Of a DNA stretch of 64,000 bases, positions 37,590 to 48,429 are shown in pieces. This DNA is from Epiperipatus broadwayi (lineage: Eukaryota; Onychophora; Udeonychophora; Euonychophora; Peripatidae): the NCBI GenBank assembly GCA_028023455.1, contig JAQFVV010006221.1, positions 2,973,989-3,037,988 on the forward strand, given 5' to 3'. The notes under the pieces are model-generated. The model searched no databases. It saw nothing but the letters and a program-made list of their open reading frames with translations, and was not told the origin of the DNA. Position 1 is the stretch's first letter. Each line of letters begins with the position of its first letter. The position numbers and the translations under genes are program-made.

Positions 37590-38030
37590 AATAAAAATTT
37601 GTTTTAAAGGTACAAGTATAATTTTATAATTAGTTTTATCTATTATGTTTCTATCTTTATTCATATACTGAACAAGACATTTGCAGTTGTTAACTTCTAA
37701 TTTATAATTATGAGTTATTCTTTTTTTCTGTGAAAAACTAGTAAACTTTAGTTTCTTTTTTTAATATTTTATTTACAGTCTTATTTTCTTATATTCACCT
37801 AATAACTCTTGTAATATTTCCTGAAGCATTAAAACATTCTTTTCAAAAGCAACTATATCATTTATAAAAATATATATGACTTAAAAAATAATCTTCACTT
37901 AGTTTTATGCTCTTCCCATTTTAGCCCATAAAATCTTTCTCATGAAGTGGAAACTGTCTGACGTTTTGAAGATATTGGATTCACTCTATCCTATAGTCTT
38001 ATCAATTAACCTTTTTAGTATATTTTATAA
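37590..38030 (-). pseudogene. Decayed LINE reverse transcriptase (minus strand)
   Basis: On the minus strand from about 37905 to 37780 I read S-E-D-Y-F-L-S-H-I-Y-F, then L-M-L-Q-E-I-L-Q-E-L-L-G-E-Y-K-K-I-R-L. Near 37700-37620 comes L-E-V-N-N-C-K-C-L-V-Q-Y-M-N-K-D-R-N-I-I. These are the 'YLSHLRFADDIV...LQEMLQEL..ES.KVGL' and 'LEEVN.YKYLGQII..D.....EI' blocks of the same LINE family as 12985-14337 and 54549-55540. The catalytic FADD is lost and frame changes are needed. Dead copy. Confidence 0.6.
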
Positions 38031-38073
38031 TCCAATCATTGCTATTGCATTTTGATAAATACTGTAAAAAAAA

Positions 38074-38271
38074 TTCTCCATACAGTAGCACTCATTGCAA
38101 GCCAGAGTAATCAATAAATGCAGGAAAGTTTGTTCATAAAATTCCTATCTAGTGCCTACTTATCTAAAATTCCCAGACTACTCTGTTTTATACTGAGTGG
38201 TGCTACTATATGGAGAGTTTTGCCTCTGTGGAAAACAGCTTATGTAAGCATAAAGAATGGTGATCATGTGA
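38074..38271. mobile_element. MITE-like family M, copy 2
   Basis: Left end 'ttctccatacagtagcactc' (38074), right end 'gagtggtgctactatatggagag' near 38196-38218, then the family tail 'agcataaagaatggtgatcatgtga' to 38271. The inner part matches copy 3 ('atctagtgcctact'). Confidence 0.75.
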
Positions 38272-41200
38272 TAAATACTCTTCAGGGTATGTCTAATCTG
38301 CAACTGTAAACATTAAAACTACATAAAGTAAATCATTGCCTAATCTTCAGATTATGAGCTTTACAAAAAGAATATTTAGATAAAGTTTCCAATTTAAAGA
38401 GTAATGTTTTGATGTAGTCATTATAACGCAGAAGTTGTCATTCAAGAGTATATAAATGGGCAATCATGTCAAGGGAATATTGAAGTCTTCGGCCTAGATA
38501 TATAATATAAGCTAAAATTACTTACAGGCTGGATAAACGCTTTTAATTGTTGTAAAGAATAAATTATTTCTGATATGTAAATTGATTTAAATAAACAAAT
38601 TCTTGAATTAAGTTAATACCACTAAAATATTAAATACAACATCAATGATAAATGTGAGTACAATTACTCTTTATAATTACAAAATATTATTTACAGCCAT
38701 AAAGTATAGCAGAGGTTTATAAATATGAGATCAGCTTATGAACCTCAGAAACAGAAATTCTCCATTTCTTATCATTTCTTGTCAGTTATAAAGTTTCCAC
38801 TAATATATTAACAAAGATTCATTTACAAGGTTACATGACAAAGTAAAAGACCAGATCCACTATATTGGTTCTTGCACCCCTATTATTAACTCATTACTAC
38901 ATTGTTCTGAGTAGAATTAATCTACAAAAGAGATGAGTGGAATTCAAATAACAATTCTTATTTTTTTTTTTTTGTAATTTAATCAAAATTACTAATTAAA
39001 GATATAATTAATTAAATTCCACAGTTGTTAAAATTAAATTAATTATTTAGTCTAATTTTTAAATTTTTTAAAATTTACTATTTCAGTTATGCTTTCTCAC
39101 TTTATTTAAACATTATAGTAAGAAACTGTAAAATTTGGAGATTCATTTTAAAGAGTTCATTTGGTTCAATCACTATTCACGTTATAAACGTCAACACAGT
39201 CAACTATTTTAAACATTTTGGATTCACCTCTTAATGCAAACATTTGTTTTCCAAAGGCATAATCGTGCTCGTAATGTTTTGACATATACAACCCATACCT
39301 TCAAATTGACCCACAGAGCAGAAGAATAATGTTAAGCAACTATCATGGGGTTTTCAATCACGTGATTTAAATATTGATTTAAAATAGTTATTGTTCTTGA
39401 ACAATGAACTAACGGATTGATAAACTCCACCAAATCTCTCAGAGAACATAAATCAATAACGAATGGATTTATATTTATCTGTTATATTGGTAAAATATTA
39501 TATAATTTTATCTCGTATATAACAAAAACTGTACTTGATAAGAATAAAGACTTTTTATATTAAATCATAATAATAACTATATAACAGATATTATTATTTT
39601 GTCTAATTCTTATTTATGTGTGCGTTTGAAAGTGCATTTACGTAAATAAATATAGGTGCGCAAACTTCTAAACTCGGAAACAATAGATTACACGTTTCTA
39701 TTATTTAACTTACTTTATTTAGTTTTTAAATAGAATGCAGTTTATAATAATCACACACAAAGATATGAATGACCTTATATGTAACTATATTTTTACTCAA
39801 AAAACTTAATTTTTTTTTTTTTTTAATTCTCTAACATTATTTTCAATTGTTAAAAAATTTTGTGACCGAATCTTCTACTAGTGCCCTAATTATTTGTAAT
39901 ACTGACCTACTTTTAATGCAAAGATAACCTTCTAAAGCACACGCTGTAAATACTAACCTAAAAACATACTTTCGTTTGAACTTAAACTTTCAACGTGAAC
40001 TTGATCTTTATAAATAAATAAAAAAGTAAAAGTTGTATTTATAATTTATTAATTTTTTTTGAAGTTTAATCACCGTAATATAATTAAATATTCTTCCATC
40101 TAAATACATTTTACGTATACATACTCTGTCTATGTTCATAAATATGAGTAAGTATTGTTTACATATATGAACTGACATACAGACCTATTCAAGGCCTTCC
40201 ATATAAACAGTTACTAGAAAACTTTGTCAGCCAATATTCATTACAAATTTAATAGTAACGGTTAATGATAATTTTCACCTTGCAGCTAAATGGTTATAAA
40301 TATATTATTTTCAGGATCAATTATTTGAATTAAAACATTCGCGACTCATATATTTCGATAATTTATTAATAGTAATTATTTACTTCTTTTAGACTTATAA
40401 AAGAAGACGCCCTAAGAGCAGTATATGAATTATCGCAAGAATAATTTTCAAAGTAGTGTAAGCCTTCACAACGTTCACTATAGATTTTTTTTTTTTATTT
40501 TTTATTTAGACAATGAAATGATAAATTACTTTAGCCATAACATTATCAATAATCTAAATAGTAAAATACATTGTTAGATCTATCTTGAAGATTTAAAAAT
40601 CATTACTAAATTGTTTGAATTGTTTATCAAATTATTATTTATATAAAATCATGGCGAGATAGATCACAATCATTAAGAAAAAGGTAAATATAAGCATATT
40701 TTCATTATTAAAAAGTAACAAAATATTTCATAATAACAAAGAAATAAATTATTAAACTTTACAGAGGGCGTTTTATATAAGGGGTTGTATGAGATGGATT
40801 GGAAAGCTGAAGTGAGTTTGATAGTCTGTGTTCAAATCTCTTATATAATCACTTACCTCCAGGTTCAATCAAATATTACAATGTGAGTTTTAAAACAAAT
40901 TAATGTGGATGATTTTTCAAAAGGTTGCCTGTATTTTTTTGAAATAATTTTAGCACTAATAGCCATAACTTTAATATTGGTTTAATTATGTTTCTAGAAG
41001 AAAAAAATAATTAAAATATGCAAAATAGTGTGGATTTATTCATGTATGTCAATGAATGCAAGAAAATTTTAAGGCAATTTTACTTTTGAGATATACACAT
41101 ATATGCATTGTAAATTAATTCAGACACTTTTTTGCAATAATTTTTTTAAGGAAGAAATTATAAATTTATGTGCAAAATATATCTAAGTAATTCATAAAAT

Positions 41201-41282
41201 GAAGAACATTTTTAGATATGTAAACACATACCCCCCATATTATATATATATAAGTTCTAATATCCCCACGGATAAATGAATG
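38272..41282. other. Intron block, little recognised
   Basis: AT-rich with poly-T runs (38960, 39810, 40480). At 40775-40850 a scrap resembling the tRNA-like end of family F ('gatagtctgtgttcaaatc') is visible. No coding region. Confidence 0.4.
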
Positions 41283-41619
41283 CATAGTATTATTTCCAGG
41301 AATTTCCATGTAATAAAAATATAATAGCTATTAAAACAGGATATTATGTGATGTGATATACCGTGGCTTCTCCTTAAACGAAGTCAAGAATATCTCAGCA
41401 ATTATGCCCAGATAAACCTGTTAGCCACTTTATTTTCCATTCCCCACTCTAAATTTTCCTATATGCTGCTCCATCCCATTTCCACAACAAAATCTTTGTC
41501 AACTCTATGGCCTTTATATCTAAATCCTCCTTATCTTTTCCCAAACCCAGCATAAAAACCAATAATTCACTTCCTGTATAATCACTTTTTTCATATTTAT
41601 TCTTCCATAATTTCAAAAG

Positions 41620-41843
41620 CTCTCCATACAGTAGTGCCACTCAGTGCCAAACAGAGTAATCAATGGATGCCAGAAGGTTTGTGCATAAAATCTCCATCTA
41701 GTGCCTACTCATCCAATATCCCCAGACTAGTTTCTGGCATCCATTGATTACTCTGGTTGGCACTGGGTGGCATTACTGTATGGAGAGTTTTGCCTGTTTA
41801 ATAACAGCTATGTGCTAGCATAAGAAATAGTGATCATGTGATG
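41620..41843. mobile_element. MITE-like family M, copy 3 (best ends)
   Basis: A left arm of 56 bp (41620-41675, starting 'ctctccatacagtagtgcca') is matched by an inverted right arm (41732-41787) with about four mismatches, separated by about 56 bp. A family tail ending 'gtgatcatgtgatg' follows. No open frame. The length and clean inverted ends suggest a non-autonomous DNA element; I cannot name the superfamily, and no target duplication is clear. Confidence 0.8.
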
Positions 41844-41869
41844 TCTAGTGGTTTAAAAATATAATAGCT

Positions 41870-41908
41870 AAATAGCTGATGTTTCACAACAATAAGTACT
41901 ATCCTCAG
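41870..41908 (-). ncRNA. Hammerhead-like motif, PLE family C
   Basis: CTGAGGA (41908-41902), an exact match to the hammerhead CUGANGA box, is followed by a weak stem and GAAAC (41885-41881). In the inverted partner on the plus strand (41912-41950) the box has decayed but the other strand of the stem reads GTACT. Taking AGTAC from one copy and GTACT from the other gives a perfect 5-bp stem II, so the ancestor probably had one. Confidence 0.35.
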
Positions 41909-44062
41909 AGATCTGAAAAAAATATTTATTATCGTACTGAAATGTCAACTATTTAGCTATTATATTTTTATTACATAAAAGCTCTTGGAAATAACACGAT
42001 GCATATATATATATATATTGTAACCTTTGTATTTAAAGTTGCTTAAAATATGTTTATTTGATGTAAAGCTAATATAAGTTATTTTAAAGTAATATTATTT
42101 AAATTTACTAAGAAAGATAAATTATTAAGTATTATTTTTAGTTAAACACTAGTAAATAATTACTAAAATTATGTAGTACACTGCAAAAATAATAATCTTA
42201 CTAATAAAAATCAATATTATATAAGTATTAATATTTAAAACAGCATTAACATCGCGCTATATAAAATTAATAGTTTAATTAAAAAATTCGTATTTAATTA
42301 TTTTAAATTATCTTAAATAATGATAATAAAATAAAATTAGGAGCATGTGAAGTGCTGGAGAGAGAAGCTATAAATAAGACTATAAAATAATAAGCAGCTT
42401 AGCACTTTTGAGGCAAGTTGCCTCATATTCATAGCAATAATAATAAATAGTGCAGAACAGAATAATAATGACAATATGCAAAACACATGCAAATTCTTTA
42501 AGTAGCACAGCGTTCGGAGATATCAAAGCAGGTATCATGTCTATTGATAGAGTTTTTATTACCAGTAATGAAATATGCCTCTTTAATTTTTTGCTTGCTA
42601 TTGTTTTTCTCTATGCACACTATTTTTGGGTTAGACGCAATGTGTGTTAATCTGTTGGCACACACATTTTTGTTAAATTGATTAATTTTACTTCCTTGTT
42701 ACTAAATTAATTTATTATTTGTATCAAATTTATGTTGCAATTTATTTCTGTATGAATTTGTTTTAAAAGTGTATCAAAATTAGTATTATACTTAACTAAA
42801 CAATAGTTTTTATATTTCAAATTTAAGTGTCATGAAAGTATTTTATTATTAAAAGAGTATTTAAAGATAGTGTTTAAATAAAGTTTCAAATATATTATTT
42901 AATAAGATTTATTAAATAAATCCATTTTTAAAAGGAATAAAGCCAGACAAAATTAATTTGTATGTAAATTTTTATTGTCTGATATTTAATTGGCCATTCA
43001 GGTAAAAGTCACTTATGGCTATAAACACAGGAATTGTGTCATTGTTGTTGTGTTCTATTAATTTTTTTTTAATCAAGTAAATTTTAAGAAAAAAAACTGT
43101 ATTCCTTATAGCCTAAATTTACGTATAAATTTTTTGAAATTTGTTTATTACTATTAATAAAGTGTTAAAAGTAATTTATAAGGTTATAAATAATCATTTA
43201 AGAAATTAATTCAAATTGTTTTAATGTGGAGTAAAACAAGTAATATTCCTTGTCAGTGGCTGAACAAAAAGCCAACTGGAAACTATGATGATGGGTGGTA
43301 AAAATACGAGTTATCAAAAAGAAATGCCATTTTGGTAATCTGAACTCTAACAAGTATCACATAATAATGGACATTGAATTTTTCAATGTTTAAGACTATT
43401 ATTATAATTATAAAAATTATTGTTCTTTATTGTTGTACTCTAAACATGAATTTGTAATTTAAAATTTTTCTTGTAGAAGAAATAGAACACATTTTGAGAT
43501 GCTCTCCCCAGAAATGCTTTATTAAAGTAAATTAATAAATATTACATAATATATCTAAATCCACTTTTTTAATTATTGAAGGAAAGAAAAAATATCTTTG
43601 GCAAAGGTATCTCATCAATCTTTGTAATTTGATTATTTTAATATATAGTATATATTTATATTACGTTGAAATAGGTCATATTAATATCATTTTATTATTA
43701 ATAAAATTATTATTATCTTCTACTTAATAACGACTAGACTGTTGATTAAGTTAAAATTGTACTATATAAAAATAACCTTTAATAGGCTTTAAAATATTTT
43801 TAATTAAGAGTGTGGACAATTTCAAAAAGCAATACATTTATAATATAGATACCTATTTAATTAAAATTGCATTTTAAATATTTAAATTGTAAAATTTATA
43901 TATTAAATTTTTCTGTGTAGCAATGTAAATACATCTGTCGGTTACAACTCTACTCCTCATTATTCAATGCATATTCAATATGTTAAGCTTTGTTAATACC
44001 GTAAGTACGTAGTTACAAATATAGGTGTATTATTATTAGTAGTAGTAGTAATAACTTTATGA

Positions 44063-44449
44063 TTGATAACAAATATAAATACTGTACTTTACTCTAAAGA
44101 CCACATTGATCGATCATTCACCCCACACGTGGTGTACTCTATTGCCTGCCCTCAGGCTGGATGCCATGCTATATATTATGGTGAAACGAAAGCTACAATC
44201 AATACTAGACTGGGTCAACATATTTACACATTTAACAGAGCTCAGAAAAACAGCAACACGTTCTCTGTATTCTTGGAGCATGCTAAACAATCTGGACACA
44301 ACTTCACACCCACCAATCCCATAATATTGTGCTCAGAATCAAATGATCACAAAAGAAAAATAAAGGAGGCATTTTACATCAATGGAAACATCCATGCCAT
44401 TAATAGAAAGGATACTTGCTTCGAGATCTCGAAGAAATGGGCTACGTAA
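44063..44449 (+). CDS. GIY-YIG endonuclease domain of a second PLE family
   Basis: 128 open codons; the first codon is TTG, so the true start lies elsewhere and the protein is a C-terminal fragment. V-V-Y-S-I-A-C-P (residues 23-30) and I-Y-Y-G-E-T (37-42) match the GIY-YIG start (here VVY...YYG) and carry the C-x4-C spacing (C29, C34) of PLE proteins. T-R-L-G-Q-H (48-53) contains the likely catalytic Arg. H-A-K-Q-S-G-H (73-79) and the K-R-K-I-K-E-A block (97-103) close the domain. The sequence differs strongly from the frame at 23896, so it is another family. The frame is intact to a TAA at its end, and the terminal-repeat motif follows 60 bp later. Confidence 0.75.
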   Translation: MITNINTVLYSKDHIDRSFTPHVVYSIACPQAGCHAIYYGETKATINTRLGQHIYTFNRAQKNSNTFSVFLEHAKQSGHNFTPTNPIILCSESNDHKRKIKEAFYINGNIHAINRKDTCFEISKKWAT

Positions 44450-44506
44450 TACTAGCTTATTTGAATATTTGTATTTGCATATTTTATTATACATTTTATG
44501 AAGGCT

Positions 44507-44540
44507 ATGAATATGAGGCATGGGTCCTCGAAAACTTTAA
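44507..44540 (+). ncRNA. Hammerhead-like motif, PLE family D
   Basis: TGAATA (44508-44513), one base, a perfect 4-bp stem (GAGG 44515-44518 with CCTC 44526-44529), then GAAAAC (44530-44535). It has the same order and spacing as the family A-C motifs but a weaker core match. The inverted left copy (42435-42405) has a 5-bp stem, GAGGC with GCCTC, followed by AAAAG. Confidence 0.25.
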
Positions 44541-44636
44541 GCCGATAAACTTTAATACTAATTAATATCTTCTCTAATTAACAATTATATATTTTATTAA
44601 TTACAAGAAAATTTTAAACATGATTACATACCAATA

Positions 44637-44835
44637 GTCAAAAATGAGTCATAGATCACACGACCCTATTCTCTTAAGCTTGTAAGTTATAAATAATGAG
44701 GATTGCCAATTCCTCAACAAGCTTTGTGATAAGTGCATTTATCACAAAGCTTGTTGAGGAATTGGCAATCCTCATTGTTTATAACTTACAAGCTTAAGAG
44801 AATAGGGTCATGTGATCTATGACTCTTATTTTGAC
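44637..44835. repeat. Near-perfect hairpin, ~96-bp arms, 6-bp loop
   Basis: The left arm 44637-44732 and right arm 44739-44835 are inverted copies with only about five differences, around the loop GTGCAT. A third partial copy of the right arm occurs at 45138-45190. So little divergence in AT-rich non-coding DNA implies a recent inverted duplication or ongoing correction between arms. Confidence 0.9.
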
Positions 44836-45200
44836 TATTTATAGTCTCTGCCTTAAGTCTATGCAATGTTATATTGCTAAGACTACTAATATATGGTATG
44901 GCTGAAGATCTATCAGCCCCATATAGCTATTTGAGTTGGATAGCTGGGTTTGAAGACATGTAGGTGTCTGAAAATTTCAGATTTTCCACTCAATAGATAA
45001 CTTTTAGTTGGGTTGTATTTTTAGATCTAGTATCTGGACCTACCCTGACACCTCTCTGAGAAGTGCCAAAGCATTAAACCATGGTCAGGAGTTTGGGGTG
45101 GGGTTCCTGACAGAATATTTTAAATGCTTTCTCTGGCTAAGCATTTGTCACAAAGCTTGTTGAGGAATTGACAATCCTCATTGTTTATGATTACATACCA
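44790..45200 (+). repeat. Dispersed repeat family G, copy 2
   Basis: Continues from the hairpin's right arm and shares ordered blocks with 16200-16400. At 45138-45190 the hairpin arm sequence ('cacaaagcttgttgaggaat') appears again, so the family may end in this arm at both sides. Confidence 0.5.
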
Positions 45201-46014
45201 TCTTTAGACCCCCAAATACTTAAACATTTGAGTGAATGGTAAATTATAATCACTGATAGTGCCTTATGCTCTATAAATAGGTGGCATACTTGAAACTGTC
45301 ATTTTTCACATTAGGAGCGAAACTGAAGTGTAGATTATACATTTGTAAAAAGGTCCAAATACTGTAATGTATGATCTAGTGTAAGAAAAATTCTATATGA
45401 AAAGCACTTAAATTATTCTATTATATAAGTTATTCTTTTCACCACACAAGTTTTAAGGCAAGATTAATATTTTAAGAGTGTGTGACATCTTTATTTATCA
45501 ATGCTTTAGAAATGATTATTAAAATTGAAGGAGAGAAAGTGTTTCCTTTTGTCATTTCATTTAGAAAGTATGCTATTACTACATGTTGTGTAGCAATACT
45601 GTCCATGCAGATCTCCCTTATACTTTGTCACCATTGTTATTTTATGGTATAATGACAGGTCCTAATTAGTCTGATTATGTAAAATGTAAGAAAATGGCTT
45701 TCATCCTTGAGATTTTATATTTTTAAAAATATTAGATAGTTAGATCAATAATAACCTTTTCTACCTGATCTTATTTGAATAAATATAAAAATCCACCATG
45801 TCATTTTTTTCATGATGTCATAAATCGAATATAAGGCATAATCATTAGTATATAGTAAACTAATCATAATTAAATAATGTTATTTTATTATTAAAGCAAG
45901 TTTAATAAAGATTCCACCAATTAGTTTAATTAAGGTACATGGCTACTATCAAGTAAGCAAGCTATACATGATTGTGGAATTCATTCATAATATGCTACAA
46001 AAGCACATCTACAA
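45201..46014. other. Intron block, nothing recognised
   Basis: AT-rich, no coding region or repeat copy identified. Confidence 0.4.
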
Positions 46015-46100
46015 GTCAAGCGTTGGTGGCCTAGCGGTTAGCATAGTTGCCTTCCAAGCAGCCGGCTTGGGTTTGCTTCCTGCTCAACACTTTGACATAT
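46015..46100 (+). mobile_element. tRNA-Gly-derived SINE, copy 2 (best head)
   Basis: 'gcgttggtggcctagcggtt' (46019-46038) and 'gcatagttgccttccaagca' (46041-46060) match the 5' half of metazoan tRNA-Gly(UCC), with A box 'tggcctagcgg' and anticodon TCC. A degraded B box ('gggtttgcttcc') follows. The 3' acceptor strand 'tcaacac' pairs with the start except at one base, but the T stem is broken. The flanks 'gtcaa' and 'tttgaca' are shared with copies at 12004 and 29484, so this is a SINE head and not a working tRNA gene. Confidence 0.7.
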
Positions 46101-46219
46101 ATATATATGAGCACATCTACAAACATTTTAATACATTGATGATATGGTACAGAGGCTCATAATATTTTTAAATAATGTGACTATTAAAAATCAATCAGCC
46201 AATAGTATTCTGTTCTATG

Positions 46220-46590
46220 AAAAGTCCTAGAGAGCAGTCACAAATTCATCCATTTCTCCACTCCATTCTCATTTCCCAACTCTTCAATTCCACATATCTA
46301 GCCCATCTCTTATATCATCCAGTATGATTAACTTTTTACATCCTTTCTTCTTGTTTCCATTCACAATTCCTTCCAAAACATCTTTTATTAAACTATTCTT
46401 ATTTCTTAATATTAGTCCAATCACGTTTCTCTTTCTATCTTCGATTTCCTCAATAATTTTCTTGTTTTATTTACTCTTTATAAAACTTCATTTGTTATTT
46501 TATTCACCCAACTGATTTTTTTAATCCTTCTCCATGATCAAGGCTTCTAATATGTTTCTCATTTCTTTACTCATTATTAAAAAAAATATG
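46220..46590 (-). pseudogene. LINE C-terminal relic
   Basis: On the minus strand: E-E-I-E-D-R-K-R-N-V-I-G-L-I-L-R-N, then S-L-I-K-D-V-L-E-G-I-V-N-G, K-K-K-G-C-K-K-L and D-D-I-R-D-G. This matches the 'GHiLRh.sLlk.vlEG.i.GKr.rGR.r..wlDDi' end typical of this LINE group. Stops follow. It explains the pyrimidine-rich plus strand and the Phe/Leu-rich frame at 46324-46515. Confidence 0.65.
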
Positions 46591-48429
46591 ATCATAAATA
46601 AGTTATACAATTAAATGCCAAACATTGTTGATTCAATTTAAAGTTCAAAATAAATTTCAGATGATTTATAAACTTGAGATAATATCTAATTAAAATTTGT
46701 AATTTAAAATATGCAGGGAATATTTATTTTGTTTATTTATTTATTTTATTGTTGATGTAATTTAAGTTACAATTTTAATTAATAAGTATGGTGTAATTAT
46801 AACTGGCTGAGTTATACAATTCTCTTTTACTTATAGTGAATATAAATTTATTTAAACGCACATTGATTACGTAAGTAATATTCATTAAGGCTGTAGCCTC
46901 AAGCAAATATATAAGTTCTTATTAATGTGCAACGGTGTTCAAACGAACTACTTAATTTAGCTCTGAAGAAAAGGATTAATATTTATGAACATTCCTAGAA
47001 ATAAGGGATTTTGTCATGGATGAATGGGAAAAAAACTCCAGTGTAAGCAGGCGAGATGTTTTAACTTATTTTTTTTATTGTTTAATGCTTATTAGATGTA
47101 TGAGATAGACAAATATAGTGTAAAATGAGCATGTTAAGATGAATCTATAATCAAGGATTTTTTTAATTTAATAGTGAATCTTTAATTGGTATATCATAAA
47201 ATCAAAAAACTTCACATCATAAAATATTTAAATTTATTTGCTACTTGTTATAATTACATAATTATGATGCTCATTTATTGATTAAATAATCAAGCATTTA
47301 TTAATCTAGAAAATAATACATTGGTGTATGAAGTGTTGGATAAAGCAAATAAATCCTTGATCACTTTTTCTCCACTTTTACTAAGCATTATTATTTAACT
47401 CATTCCATGGGGAATTGACTTATGCTTAGTAAAATAAAAATACTGTTCACATTTGAATCGGTACAATATATATATATAATCCACTAGAATAAAACTACAA
47501 AATTTTAAAAAATGCCTATATAAAATTGAAGACTAATATCCTTTGCTATAGCCAGCTTCAGCATATTCCGCCATCTTAAGTATATATATATATTACAATA
47601 ATATTACAAATTGGTGTCTGTATTTCTTCAAAATAATATATGTAAACTTATAAATAAATATTAGAAAATACAGTAACTAAATTTTTTATTGCAAACTGAA
47701 AGAAATAATAATAAAAGAAAAATCAAGGAAGCTATGATACAAGCAAGACTTAATCAATAGGCAGGCAACAAATGTTAAGATTACAGAATTATGGGAAAGT
47801 TGACCTTTCAAAGAATTAGTTGACAAAGACTACAAGGATAGTCTAAAGTGCTCCTAAGTGACGTGTATATTTTTTGTTCTTTTTAAAAAAATTTGTTCTA
47901 ATATTTATTGATAAGTTTACATATTCAATACATTTTTGGGAAATATTTTGACTAAAAATTCCATCTTGAGAAATCCCCATAATCAGCAGTTAAAGAATCT
48001 TGCTTAAAGTCTTCAAAATGTCTCTATCCACACACACACTCACATGAATTTTCCCTGCAGAGATAAGCTGTCAATGTTTTGATAAATTTTCATTCATTCT
48101 TGTTGTAAAGAACTTGTTGAAGAGTGATACATAATATTTCCAAAAATTTTGGACTTCATTTCCTCTTTCAACTGTGAAAACTATCCATCAGTCTTGCAAG
48201 TAGTTTGTTTTGTGGAGTCTTAAGCATTCTATTGAGATAAACTTTAGGATAAAATTTGATAATACATTAGCATTTATTTAAAAAACTTATCCAGATAAAT
48301 TCCACTTAAGCTTTTTAATTTTTTAAAAATATCAATGATATCTATTTGTTCTTGTACATATATATTTCATTACTGGAAACCTTTTGATAAACACAACATA
48401 ACATTTTCTCATATTTTTTTATGCTTACA
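46591..48429. other. Intron block, nothing recognised
   Basis: AT-rich with TA tracts near 47467 and 47580. No repeat copy or gene identified. Confidence 0.4.

Larger units (their letters stand above)
41283..42005. mobile_element. PLE family C terminal-repeat cluster
   Basis: The end at about 41283-41340 is the reverse complement of about 41948-42003 (shared 'taataaaaatataatagcta'). A further inverted pair meets at 41908/41909: 41908-41858 on the minus strand and 41909 onward on the plus strand. Each carries the CTGA...GAAA(C/T) box described below. The M copy at 41620-41843 is nested inside. No protein-coding remnant was found. The assignment to PLE rests on the terminal motif only. Confidence 0.5.
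42360..44600 (+). mobile_element. PLE family D with inverted terminal parts
   Basis: 'gctatgaatatgaggc' occurs inverted at 42435-42420 and forward at 44504-44519, each followed by a hairpin and an A-rich box. The flanking sequence is also similar ('ttgcatatt'). Between them, next to the right end, is the GIY-YIG frame 44063-44449. From 42500 to 44060 I recognise no reverse transcriptase. The limits are approximate and the link between left end and frame is inferred. Confidence 0.5.

Noticed and set aside
46019-46091. Functional tRNA-Gly gene
   Set aside because: The T stem is broken and the flanks recur with two other damaged copies, so it is a SINE head.
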